Of a DNA stretch of 64,000 nucleotides, positions 23,433 to 33,725 are shown in pieces (position 1 is the first letter of the stretch; every line of letters starts with the position of its first letter). The stretch is from Gentiana macrophylla (Eukaryota; Streptophyta; Magnoliopsida; Gentianales; Gentianaceae). Location: the NCBI GenBank assembly GCA_026214975.1, contig CM047805.1:66069383-66133382 (forward strand), read 5' to 3'. The notes beneath the pieces are model-generated. The model had not been told where the DNA came from, ran no database searches, and worked only from the letters and a program-made list of their open reading frames with translations. The position numbers were made by a program, and so were the translations under genes.

Positions 23433-23511
23433 AATATCAGGTATCTTCCTTTTTTTTTTTTGAAATATTTTTTTTTTATTAAAATGGAAAATAATATCAG
23501 GTATCTTCCTT
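23433..23511. repeat. 19-bp direct repeat flanking a T-rich insert
   Basis: aatatcaggtatcttcctt at 23433-23451 and 23493-23511 surrounds a 41-bp insert starting with a T-run. Repeat length and homopolymer resemble a target-primed retroposition footprint in reverse orientation; local slippage is the alternative. Confidence 0.55.
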
Positions 23512-23563
23512 ATCTGTGATTAACAACTTAAAAATAAAAAGAAATGATCGGTTGTAGCTACCA

Positions 23564-23679
23564 ATGATTGGAGTGAGTAGGGTATTATCACGAAATGTCC
23601 TATATCACTATGAGGTAAGTAAGCTCCCGATTGCCTGATGATAGTAGTCCAGCTAGGGTATTATCTCGAAATGTCCTAT
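23564..23679 (+). repeat. Duplicated 3' UTR motif shared with Athila-A2
   Basis: Two copies ending in aGGGTATTATCnCGAAATGTCCTAT (written with one ambiguous base), at 23564-23603 and 23637-23679. Athila-A2 has the matching motif twice at 55338-55376 and 55424-55462 on its own sense strand. Confidence 0.65.
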
Positions 23680-24322
23680 TGCTGGGAATGAGGGCACAAG
23701 ATAAAATGAAAAAAAAGAAAAAAAAGTTGAATCATAAGATCTCAGGAATTATTACAAGTTTAAGGAAACCGGACTTGTAATTTTCGATCGAAAGAGTAGT
23801 ACTCCGATCAATCTTGATGAAGCAATGCCTGTAAGTTTGATTTTCTACACACACTCACGCTTTTAGTTCTTAATCTTGAAAAAAAAAAAAAAAAAAAAAG
23901 AAGAAGAAGAAGAGAGAAAATCTGAAAAAAAATGTGTTATTAATCGATGATTATTTTTTATCAAGAATATGAAGATGTAGTACGCATTTAACTTGCTCTT
24001 TCTCTCTTTTTGATTTCCTTTTTTCCGATTAACCAACATCTTGAACCTAAACTCTATAAGCCATTTTTGTCGACTACTTTACCGAAGTTTCCGATTCGTA
24101 ATTTCATAATAGTTGCGATTAAAAATAATTCTGATATTTTATTTATACTTATTAAGTATTACAAATATAATTTTATCTAAATAATATTTAATGTTTAAGT
24201 TATTTCAGTTATATACTCTTTCTGTCTTCTTAAGATTTTAAATTAAGATAGATAATATATTTATAATATTGACAATATAAATTATAATCTGAAAAATTAT
24301 ACTATCTTTTATTACCGCTTAT

Positions 24323-24362
24323 TTTTGCTCGAGGACGATCAAAAGCTAAGTGGGGAGTAATT
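24323..24362 (+). promoter_or_regulatory. Athila-B pre-PPT hairpin and polypurine tract
   Basis: TTTTGCTCGAGGACGATCAAAA (24323-24344 in two parts, TTTTG/CAAAA arms with a GGAC-containing loop), then AAGTGGGGAGTAA (24348-24360) next to the 3' LTR TG. The tract primes plus-strand DNA. Athila-A2 has an equivalent perfect hairpin. Confidence 0.75.
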
Positions 24363-26547
24363 TGATGTATTATTTTTTTATAATTAAATATACGTTATAT
24401 TATTATGTTTTATTAACGAATTCTATATAAAATATATGAAAGTATGGTATAAAATGTTAATCTTTATAATTTAGAGTAGTTAATAGTAATAATAGTAAAA
24501 AGTTGTAATTTTGTACCGATTTTAGTAAATCGGAGTGTCGTGTCAGATTTACGTGGGTATTTGTGGTATTTTATTGCAGATTTATAAACCAAGACCCCGA
24601 GAATCGACATATTGAAGTTTAACCATATCTCTGGAATGATTTAGAGAGTGCCACGGGCTTAAATGGTCAATTGAATAGCTTAAGTGGACAAGTGGCCAAC
24701 CAATCTGGATAAGTAATAATAGAGTAATGTCTTCGACAAACGAATGGCTCATCAAAACAACATTTTCAGAGAAAGTGTTCTTCACGAAAGTTGTAGATTT
24801 TTTCTGAGAGCTTTCCAATGCAATTTAAATTATGAAGATTGGAGGTCTACAACTTAAATGTTGATCAAGTGGCTAATCGATTTGGATTAAGAAAAATCCC
24901 GTAAAAGCTTCGGGAGAACACGAGGTTATCAAGAAGGCGTTATCTGGAGAAGAGTCCTTCATGAAAGTTGTAGAGTTTCTCGAGACCTTAATTTTGGCAT
25001 TTCGTTTGCAATTTTTGGAGGGCCAGAACTCGAGATATGAATTTTAGAAGTTTAATAATTCTATATAAAAAATAATATCTTCACCGCACATGCTGGAGTG
25101 ATCAAGTTAGTGGGGGTAATCATTATACCGGACCGATCCGGCTTAATCTCGGACCGGTCCGGCCTTGAGACCTTTGCCTATATAAGGAATGCATCAGAGA
25201 ACAGATCGAGTGTACCCAATATATATATACATCCTATATATATATATATCTCCTCTCTCTTTTCTTTTTTTAATTTTAGTAGTAGTTGTAAATAAGGCCT
25301 TACTCCGTAATAATGTAGTTTTAGTATCGTTATAATGCTCGGGAAAATTTCGGAAGTCGGTTTTGCTAAAGAAGTTGTAATGTCCGGAAGATACGATTTC
25401 TGAATCAACTGCCGTATTCGGGTAACTTTTCTTGAGTATTTATGTTTGTTTTTATATTTTTCGTTGTTATAATGTTTTTAGGCTAAATATAACATCGCCA
25501 AAACTATGTAATCGGTTTTATTTCGATCTTTTCGTTAAAGAAATGTTGTTAAGTTAAAATGACTAAAATTGAGTTAATTGAATCTTTTTCTATTTTGATC
25601 GTATTCGTATTGACATATTTAACCGATCTGAGGAATTCATAATCTAATTATGAATTGACGCCTCGTAGTCAGGATATGAGATAAAAGATAGAAAAACCGG
25701 AGGGTAAAATTGGCCGTGTGAATAACGTGATAACGGAATCCGATTTCCTACCCGGGGGTAAATTTGTTTTGGGAGAAATGAATTTTATTATAATTTGTAC
25801 TCGAGATCGTAATAATGTTAAATCATCAGTTTAATTGAAACTTAAACCGGAAAGTTAAATCGTCCGGCTTTGACAACCGGAGCCTTTAAAATAAAATTGA
25901 CCGCTTGACGAACGAAATGACTCCTTTTATCTAAAGGTAGATTTGTACTCGGGACTGTTGAGATTAATTCGTTTACCGTGAATGCTTGTGGACCTTGGAC
26001 TCGATGCAATGGACATATGACAATTTCATACGCTCGTGTGAGGAGGAATTGTTTACCTCAGAGTGCACCGTTTCACTTACTCAATTGGACCTAAAATAAA
26101 AGGAGAGATCGAACACATTTCAATTAATCGAAAAGATCGTATAAACCAATTATATAAGTTTTGGCGATTCTTCTAAAATTATACATTTAATATATTGGTA
26201 CCTATATATTTATATCTATATATATACTTTGCAATTTATGTACATCTATATATATTTATATATCTATATATATTATATTAGAATAACTTTTAAATTACGT
26301 ATTTATTTTATGTTGAATAGAATAGTAGTGATCTGTGTTATAAAATTGCGATTTAGATCGAGTTAATAACAGCTCTTTGGTGTTTAACCACACGTAAAAG
26401 AAATTACCAAGTTCCCTGAGGATTCGACACTCGACTCACCATACTAGCACCACAATTTGACCCGATACACTGCCGGTTAGGATCGTTTAAACCAGAAACG
26501 TTTGTCGATTTCCGCACTGTTTCCAAGGTTAGGTTTAGGGTCTGTCA
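24363..26547 (+). repeat. Athila-B 3' LTR (2185 bp)
   Basis: Same sequence as 10044-12222, TG..CA, flanked by the polypurine tract and CCCTT. The TATA box is tatataa at 25179-25185. Confidence 0.93.
25128..25162. promoter_or_regulatory. Athila-B double palindrome in 3' LTR
   Basis: CCGGACCGATCCGG (one mismatch from a perfect palindrome), spacer, CGGACCGGTCCGG (core a perfect palindrome). It lies about 20 bp upstream of the TATA box at 25179, a plausible activator or repressor site. Copies also occur upstream of both extra ORFs. Confidence 0.7.
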
Positions 26548-27676
26548 CCCTTACATGTAATATCACTTCAGGTTGACGGCGTGCCAGGGCCTGTTGAACT
26601 CGCGGCCCTCTTTGTCTTTGAGGATGTATGTCCCTCTCTTGACTATCCTCTACACTTGCCAAGCGCCCTCCCAATTTTCGTCCAACTTTCCTTTATCGGT
26701 CTTTTGGCCTGTTGCTTGCCTTTTGCGTAAGACAAAGTCTCCTACCGCAAAAGAGTGATCGTGGATTCGCTTGTCGTAGTATCTCTTTGCGGCTTGCTTG
26801 TAGTTAACCATCTGAGCGCGAGGCTTCATGCATTTTTCTTCGGCCAGGACCAGTTTGATTTGTTGATAGTTATGTTATTGGCCTCGTCTAAGTGTGAAAC
26901 CCTTCTACTTGGCAACGCAATCTCCATGGGTGCCATTGCTTCTGACCTGTATGTTAATGCGAAAGGTGTCTCCCCCATTTTGCCTTTCTGGTTGTCCGGA
27001 GCACCCAGAGGGCTTCGAGCAGGTAATCTACCCACTTCCCGGCCTTCTCATCCAAGCTCTTCTTCAGCACTTTTAGCACTTGTTTATTGGCGTTTAAATC
27101 TGACCGTTTCCTTGGGGTAGCATCGTGGATTGCAAGTGTTTGACGTTATGCTCTTTGCGAATTCATCGAACTCATCTCGAGCGTGGGTCGTGGTCGAAAT
27201 GATGGCTCACGGCACCCCAAACCGAGTCCAAACTTGATCCAACAGTAGTATATTATGCCTTCGCACGCATTTTTACAAGCGCTTTGCCTCGATCCACTTT
27301 GTGAAGTAATCACTGGCGACAACCATATATTCGCACTTCGATCGGCCGCGGACCGATAAGATCGATTGCCCACATGTCGAAAGGCCAAGCGGCGACAATG
27401 ATGCTCGTCGACCGAGGTAGCCTGGGTATGTCGGCGAGCGTTGGCATTTGTCACAGCTCTTAGCGCACCTTTCAACGTCCTCACCAACTTTGGCCAGTAG
27501 TACCCTGCCAGTAATGCCTTTTGGGCCAAAGTTTAGCTGAAGGGATGGCCCCCGAACATCCCCTCGTGCAGTTCTGTGAATATGCCATGTGCTTCTTCGG
27601 GTCTGATGCAACGCTGTAGCGGCTTTGAAAAATATCTTTTGTATAGAGTTCCGTTCAGGATCGTGTAACGTGCCGC
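26548..27676 (-). mobile_element. Tat-1: 3' end of pol
   Basis: Minus-strand Tat integrase whose stop codon lies at 26551-26553, inside and next to the CCCTT duplication. It continues Tat-1 across the Athila-B insertion to 10043. It ends at about 27676 where element X begins. Confidence 0.8.
26551..27676 (-). pseudogene. Tat-1 integrase
   Basis: Tat-type integrase in three shifted frames. Upstream end ARYTILNGTLYKRYFSKPL; zinc-binding remnants GVLLAKVGEDVERCAKSCDKCQ (27450-27530, in two pieces); core with GRSKCEYMVVASDYFTKWIE (27280-27360); then GETPFALTYRSEAMAPMEIA (about 26920-26980); and the C-terminal SH3-like segment NWEGAWQV .. RIVKRGTYILKDKEGREF ending YYM-stop. The family enzyme inserts Tat cDNA. 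Frameshifts make it inactive. The motif Y.NSRV/YYDKRI..FAVGDFVLRK links it to Tat rather than Athila. Confidence 0.8.
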
Positions 27677-27980
27677 TGATAACGCTCTAAATGGTACCAA
27701 TAATTCTACCTTTATTCACCCTGAATTCTGCTCAAGAGAGGATAGATAGGCTCGTTATTAAGTGGAATAGGTGTCAAATGCTATGTGAGTGTTTCCAGGA
27801 TCATAATTCTGCATCTTTGCTATTTTATCAAGGTTTTGGTACTGTTTTTTCTCGTTATGCATGTTTTACAGGATCTACCGGATCTGGAGCATTGGAGAGT
27901 GGATTTGAACCAAAAGAAATACATTGGGCCAAATGGTTGAAGTCAAAGAATATCAACGTTAGAGACTTACACGCGATCAA
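27677..27980 (+). repeat. Element X 5' LTR or LTR remnant (about 300 bp)
   Basis: From TGATAACGC to GCGATCA, followed by the primer site. The left boundary is inferred from where integrase homology ends. No matching copy was found after the polypurine tract at 41358, so the 3' LTR is missing or unrecognisable. Confidence 0.45.
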
Positions 27981-27986
27981 GATTTT

Positions 27987-28003
27987 TGGCGTCGTTGCCG
28001 GGT
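27987..28003 (+). promoter_or_regulatory. Element X primer binding site (tRNA-Asp type)
   Basis: TGGCGTCGTTGCCGGGT differs at two bases from the perfect tRNA-Asp complement and sits 6 nt after the LTR end. Confidence 0.75.
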
Positions 28004-28093
28004 ACAATGGCCAATTGTAAATATAAACGCTTGAGTCTTGAGTCTTTTCAGATCAAACTCTGATTGTTAAAGCGCGTAAAAGAAATTTGTGGG

Positions 28094-28128
28094 CGGTTTA
28101 CCATGGCTAACCCCCGGGTTACCGAGGC
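28094..28128. promoter_or_regulatory. Element X GGTTTACC motif, copy 1
   Basis: GGTTTACC followed by the hairpin TAACCC-cc-GGGTTA and ending GGGTTACCGAGG. Two related copies lie upstream of the extra ORF at 39326 and 39909. Confidence 0.55.
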
Positions 28129-28336
28129 CTGAAAAATATATTTCTGTACAGTTCTTGTTATTCTGTGTTATTCCATATTGATTTTAGTTAGTAGGTCCGC
28201 AGCAGTTGGGATCACACCCAGCTGAAGCGGAAGTTGCTAAACTTTTCTTTGTTTTATTTTGTCTTTTGCCGGTAGATCAGAACACCTCAGAAATTCGATC
28301 AATCAGAGTTGAAAAAGAGCAAACAAGTCAAGCAAT

Positions 28337-29040
28337 ATGCCTAGACCGATATTGAACATCACACCAATTTCCATGTACCCAGGATCTGAAGCACGAGAGC
28401 ATTATGAAGAAGTAAAGCAACGGTTGGAAAAAGAGGAGAAAACAATCAAGCAAGAGCCTGAAGAGAACATAAAGGAGTATAGTACGTATCGTCCAGGTGA
28501 GTTCCCTTGTGAGTTAATTGATATATCATCTTCGGATTATGAATATGATGATCCTGAAGAGGATCCTGACTCAATATTTTCTGAGCCTGAGGATTATCCA
28601 TACTCAGACACCGTGGTGAACTCAGGAGACCCTGGCACGTTTCGACTCCCAATTTCTATTAATGGTATATCAGTAAGATTTGGTCTGTGTGACTCTGGCT
28701 CGAGTTGCAATATTCTACCTTTTCCCTCTGTCAAAAGATCAAGCTCCCGGTCGTAAGGAATCAAACCAGGACCATGATCTTCGTTGATAGAACTAGAGAC
28801 TTGCCTGCTGGTCTGCTTAGAAAGTGTACAATTAAGGCATGAGGGTTCACATATCCTATTGACTTCACAATCATAGATGTACCTGAGGACCCTAGTGCCC
28901 CAGTTCTTTTAGGAAGACCCTTCTTAGCAACAAGTAGGGCGGTTATGGATTTTGATAATGGGGAGATAACTCTGAGGCTGAATAATGATGTTGTATCTTT
29001 GAAGATCTTAGAACCCCTAGAAAATAGACCAGAGAGCAGC
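28337..29040 (+). pseudogene. Element X stand-alone retropepsin ORF
   Basis: ATG at 28337 (MPRPILNITPISMYPGSEA). A 139-codon open stretch: charged N-terminus, acidic middle (DYEYDDPEEDPDS) and the aspartic protease start RFGLCDSGSSCNILPF with intact Asp-Ser-Gly. A frame break near 28750 is followed by VDRTRDLPAGLLRKC, a stop near 28842, and the C-terminal motif PVLLGRPFLATSRAVMDFDN. Its start codon is not preceded by a gag core and it is not followed by RT. In Athila elements protease is part of gag-pol, so a lone protease ORF is unusual. It ends at the Angela insertion. Confidence 0.75.
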
Positions 29041-29045
29041 AAAGT

Positions 29046-30853
29046 TGTTGGAAAGGTGTCCTAAACCCAATCGGGTTGGACCGGATCCGATCGGGTCGGG
29101 TCATTTACAGTCTATTTAGTTCATGTAATAACTTTATTATGATTAATAAAAGCACTTATGTTATTATATTTTGTTTACCTTCATATTATTTGTTGTATGT
29201 ATATAGTAACGTCCCTAGTAACAATCTGTGATAGAGAAACCATGATAGCTATTATGGTTGATGAGATCTCTAATCACTATAACAAGGTTGGTACTTGAAT
29301 GTCTCTAGTCTTACATATTATCAAATGGGACATTGATAGTATAATCAGGCTAGCACTTATTGGATGTCTTCTATCTTTTAGAAGATAGGGATAGATATCA
29401 TCTATCGAAGTGTAGAGACACTTGGACTGTACGTGGACGTGTATTAGAGAATGCGTACGTTAGACTGATCCACTTACATTAAGTGTCACACTATGTGGCA
29501 GTTGTGTAATTATCCTTTTGACCGGAGTCTTCATGGCATCACGGTGTGGATTTTCATGCTTTGACACTATTGAGATTTCTCCTAACCACGGGGCGATCAT
29601 GCGGTAGTGATTGGGTATGATATTGAAGCATGCGGAGTATACATGATTGGTCGTCCGGGAATCGCGTGTCCTATGATTGGGATCGAATATCCGAAATGGC
29701 CTTCTTATAAGGATTTTCTAGCTCTCGAGAATCTTTGCAAAGTGGGAGTAAATGTGTTATCCCGAGAGAGCGTGATATCCAGATTATAAGATACGATCGT
29801 CAATGTATTGACACTCGAGATACGATCGTATGGATATTGTTACAGCGATAGGATTGTAAGTTACACGGTAACTGCTTCACATGAAAGGTAGTAGTCATTG
29901 CTTTTGACTCTTCCGATGATTGGGGGTCACGGTGTGTTGCTAGACGCTATCCCGTGATCGTTAGGCATGAAGGGCATTTTAGTAATTTGCACTTTGTATC
30001 TACGGCCAACATATTCGGAAGCCTATCGGGTCACACACATATGAACTTCGAGTCGGATTAAAATGCGGTTATAGTTGATAACCAAATAAGGAAAGTTTAT
30101 CTCTAGACTATATAAGGTTGTAGTGGTAAATTAATATGGTTGTATTTATTTATTATGAATAAATAAAATACAAGATATTAATTATATACAAATTATATTA
30201 ATTAAAGAATATTCAGGAAGTCAATTAATTGACTAATGGGGCGCCATCTTTGAGTGTATAAGATACACTTGGATTGTGCACTTTAATTAATAAGATTACA
30301 ATAATATTAATATGAGATATTAATTGATTTTGGAAAAATAGATTTAAGGTAATAAGATAATTATATTCAATATAAGATACTGGCAAAATAAATTATAATT
30401 AAAGAGATAAATCAATCTAGAAGATTTTCTTTATTTTATTGGAAAAAGGTTTTCTTCTCCTCCACACATCATATGGGGCGCCACCTCCTTTATATAAAGG
30501 AAGTGGGTGTCAAACTCATTTGTACATCACAATTGCAAGAGCTCATAGTTCTTGTGTAAAATAGAGAGCAAGCCATAGTGAGTTTGTGAGGGAGGAAAAG
30601 GGCCGGTCTAGCAACCGGAGTTTTCCGATAGCAATCCAAAGAGGATTCCGGCAAGGGGTTCGTGTGGATTAGCGATAGTGGCCGGACGCGTGGACGGCTT
30701 GCGCACTGATTTACTCTCCATTGACGGTGTATAGATCATCTGAGGTATAACCGTCAAACAACTTAACGTGTTTATTGCATTAAACGAAGAACGATCTAGA
30801 AAAAGGAAATCAAATTTTAAATTCCGCTGCGTTAAACTAGTGATTTCCTAACA
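29046..30853 (+). repeat. Angela 5' LTR (1808 bp)
   Basis: Ends CTAACA before the primer site. TATA box tttatataaagg near 30488-30500. A GC-rich stretch with CGGATCCG lies near its start (29082). A 60-codon ORF at 29607-29789 also exists in the other LTR but is not called a gene. Confidence 0.92.
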
Positions 30854-30854
30854 G

Positions 30855-30867
30855 TGGTATCAGAGAC
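30855..30867 (+). promoter_or_regulatory. Angela primer binding site (tRNA-iMet)
   Basis: TGGTATCAGAGAC, the standard copia initiator-Met primer site with a change at the end (usual TGGTATCAGAGC), one base after the LTR. Confidence 0.9.
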
Positions 30868-32957
30868 AAACTTCGAGCTTAAGCAATAAGCATAATTTAA
30901 ATGCGTAGTATTTAATCAATAGATGCAAGATTTAAATCCCGAAACGTTGAAACAAAAAAAAATTAAAAAATTAAAAAAATTAGGGTTTATGGGGGGCTCG
31001 GCCGACTGGCGGCGGCGGCAGCGGCGGTGGCCTTCGGGCTGCCGCCCGTCGGCTCTCTTCTTCCAATGGGGGAGATCGACCCTTTTCGTTTTATGATATT
31101 TATTGTGCATAGATATCTCGTTTGTTTAGTTGTGTCATATGGCCAACCAATGGTTCAAATAGTTTGGGCCATTGGGCAACCATATGGCATGTAGGCCTTT
31201 CCAAATTTTGATTTGGAATAGGCCTAGGCCCTTTTCAAATATTTGATTTGTAAAAGGCCTAGGCCTAGGCCACTTCCAAAATTTTGATTTTGGAAAGTGG
31301 CTAGACCTAAACCAAAACTATTTGGCCTTTCCAAATATTTAATTTGGAATAGGCCTAGGCCCTTTTCAAATATTTGATTTGTAAAAGGCCTAGGCCTAGG
31401 CCACTTACAAAATTTTGATTTTGGAAAATGGCTGTGCCTAAACCAAAACTATTTGGCCTTTCCAAATATTTGATTTGGAATAGGCTCAGCCCTTTCAAAT
31501 ATTTGATTTGTAAAAGTCCTAGGCCTGAGCCAGCTACTTCCAAAATTTTGATTTTGGAAAGTGGCTGTGCCTAAACCAAAATTAGTTGGCCTTTCCAAAT
31601 ATTTGATTTGGAATAGGCCGAAGGCCCTTTTCAAATATTTGATTTGTAAAGGTTTAAGCCTAAAGCCACTTCAAAATTTTGATTTTGGAAAGTGGCCTGT
31701 GCTCTAAGCCAAATTTAGTTTTGGAAAGGAAATAAATATGAGACTTTATAATTTTAATTTCATTTTGAATAGTTCAAATTTAATTGAAATTAAAATCGAT
31801 TGAAAATTAAATGTTAATTTTAATTTTCGATTAAGTCATATAATTAATTAAAAGTTATTTAATTATTTGATGTGATAAAATGAAGACGCATGAGTAGTTA
31901 AAAATTAGAATTTAATCTTTTTCATAAGATAAAATTGTATGGATTAGATGTGTAGATATAATGTGATTATATGGACCCCGATTGATCATGGACTCGACCA
32001 ATAGGATAGATGGGAATGTTTTCTTTATGTTGGTTTTTGAAAAACTGTCCTAGGCCGTTATGAAGAACGTGACCTAGTTTACTCTTTTGCATTTATCCCA
32101 TTCCCGTGAGCTCTTTCTCTGCAAAGCGGCGGGTGTAATTATTTATTATGTAACAAGAATGGAGCAAGAAGCGAAGACCAAGGAGGGATAAAGAACCCAT
32201 TGGCGTACAGCAATAAAGATCCTATTGGCGGTTGCAGATACCCTTAGTTTGTGGCCTGCGGTTTCGTCAGTTTGTATTCCAAACCGCACCCAGGAAAAGT
32301 CCATGATCATATCGGTTATTTTATGCACGGAATGTTGTGTATGGTTTACTTTATATGATATAGTAGTAATATGCACATAGTAGATGAGACCATATTTAAA
32401 CCAAATTAATTAAGTGAATTAATTTAAAAATTATTCCCACGCCAAAAATCGAGCCAAGATTGTCTCCCAATATTATAATGACGGTGAAGAGCCTTTGTTC
32501 GGATCCAACTGATCGACCACCGTCGGGAGTTGACCTACCATGGGTATATCGTTATTATCGAGATATGATCGTTACGAGATCTCATGAATATTGGGTTACG
32601 ACTCGACTAAAGTCTTTCGGTGATTGGCCACCGTCAAGGCCGTTTGACTTTAGAGACAAGGGGTTGACTACCACATATAGATGCGGACTGTCAAAGAGTT
32701 GACTAGTCAACCACTGGGAGTCGCATATGATGCGACTGGTATGAGTACCTACCTTTCAAAATTGCCGAGATTGATCGACCACCATCGGGGATTAACGCGA
32801 CTAGATTGGATCCCAGCCACTAAAGAATTAATCAAATTCTTAAAAGCCAATTGGGAATAGTTGGCTAGTGGGAGTAAAACCTTACAAAATTTTAAAGTGC
32901 AAATTTAGGGTTTTTATACATGAGCTTTTACTTATTCTATCTTTATTGTTGTAGAAA
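30868..32957 (+). other. Angela 5' leader
   Basis: About 2.1 kb without coding support. It begins A-rich, has a GGC-rich patch (31005-31050), then a tandem repeat (31194-31720) and AT-rich sequence. The gag ATG follows at 32958. Confidence 0.6.
31194..31720 (+). repeat. Tandem repeat, about 131-bp unit, four copies
   Basis: Units begin ggcctttccaaat at 31194, 31324, 31455 and 31588. Each contains three palindrome-like blocks built on caaatatttgatttg or caaaattttgattttg and the word CCTAGGCC. It lies between primer site and gag, inside the transcribed leader. Confidence 0.85.
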
Positions 32958-33725
32958 ATGTCAAACAAATTGAACCTTCATTTTATCATCGAAAACTAGC
33001 TTGACGAAACTAATTTTCTCGATGGGGAAAGGAACCTCAAAATCCTTTTGAGGCACGAGAAGATTGGCTATGTCTTGGACGAGGCCCTACCGTAAAAGCC
33101 CACGAGGGTTCGGGTTGTAGATCTTTGTCGAGAAGTACAACAAGCACTGCTTCGACAAGATCGATGCTACACGTATCATGCTTGCTTCCATGACACCGAA
33201 TCTGAAACAACATGAGTCTATGGACGCCTACTCTATCATGTCCACTGAAGGAACTTTATGCTTCTCGCCTCTGACGAGAGGTACGAGGTCTCAAAGCCCT
33301 GTTTAGTTGTAAGATGGCATCCGGGATCTTTGTGGGGTCACACGTGCTTAAGATGATCGGGTACATAGAGAGGCTTGGGAAGCTGGGCCACAAATTGGAG
33401 CGAGAGTTGAGTATTGACTTGATTCTGCAATCTTTACCTGATTCATTCTCGCAGTTTGTGATGAACTATCACATGAACAAGATAGATTGCTCCCGAGCGG
33501 AGTTATTGAACATGTTGAAAGCTCGCCGAGGCACCGTGGGGAAGGGAAAGCAAGTGTTGCTGGTCACTTCAAGTAAGGGCAAGGCAAAAGCCCAGAAAAA
33601 GTCCAAGAAGGTGAAGACTGCACCTAAGCCAACGCCTAAGATAGCAAAAGACAAATCCAAGGATGCTTGCTTCCATTGCGGTGAGACCGACATTGGAGGA
33701 GAATCGCAAAGGCTTCTTGAGTACC
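32958..33725 (+). pseudogene. gag: Angela gag
   Basis: ATG at 32958 (MSNKLNLHFII), frame-shifted soon after. The central part is open from 33314 (152 codons): MIGYIERLGKLGHKLERELS, SLPDSFSQFVMNYHMNK and a Lys-rich stretch, all typical copia gag. The zinc knuckle starts ACFHCGE, then a frameshift removes the second half; its continuation RKGFLSTKKKH is in the next frame (about 33715). Encodes the particle protein in the family; broken here. Confidence 0.85.

Larger units (their letters stand above)
22615..24322 (+). other. Athila-B 3' untranslated region
   Basis: AT-rich, about 1.7 kb, no supported ORF. It contains a 19-bp direct repeat around a 41-bp T-rich insert (23433-23511), two copies of a conserved 3' UTR motif (23564-23603, 23637-23679), an A-run followed by GAA repeats (23878-23915), and a hairpin before the polypurine tract. 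Confidence 0.55.
10044..26547 (+). mobile_element. Athila-B: complete 16.5-kb Athila-type Ty3/gypsy element
   Basis: Bounded by near-identical LTRs of about 2.18 kb starting TGATGTATTA and ending CTGTCA, with a CCCTT duplication, a tRNA-Asp-type primer site and a polypurine tract. Order inside: degenerate gag, protease, RT, RNase H, integrase, AT-rich spacer, two extra sense ORFs, then a 1.7-kb untranslated region. All pol domains are broken, so it is not autonomous now. Its size exceeds a standard gypsy element because of long LTRs, the two extra ORFs and long spacers. Confidence 0.93.
27677..29045 (+). mobile_element. Element X, left part: Athila-like non-autonomous unit
   Basis: Begins at a probable LTR start (TGATAACGC, 27677) where Tat-1 pol is cut, has a tRNA-Asp-type primer site and a protease ORF, and is interrupted by Angela at 29046. 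The continuation is 38646 to about 41375. With Angela removed, X is only about 4.1 kb and lacks gag core, RT, RNase H and integrase. Confidence 0.6.

Noticed and set aside
29607..29789. 60-codon ORF present in both Angela LTRs (also 37393-37575)
   Set aside because: Conservation follows from LTR duplication; no known domain and no start context. Not called as a gene.
31005..31050. GGC-rich patch as a CpG island or promoter
   Set aside because: Short low-complexity stretch within the Angela leader; the promoter is the LTR TATA box at about 30490.
31194..31720. CRISPR-like array
   Set aside because: Units are contiguous 131-bp tandem copies without unique spacers, in plant DNA.
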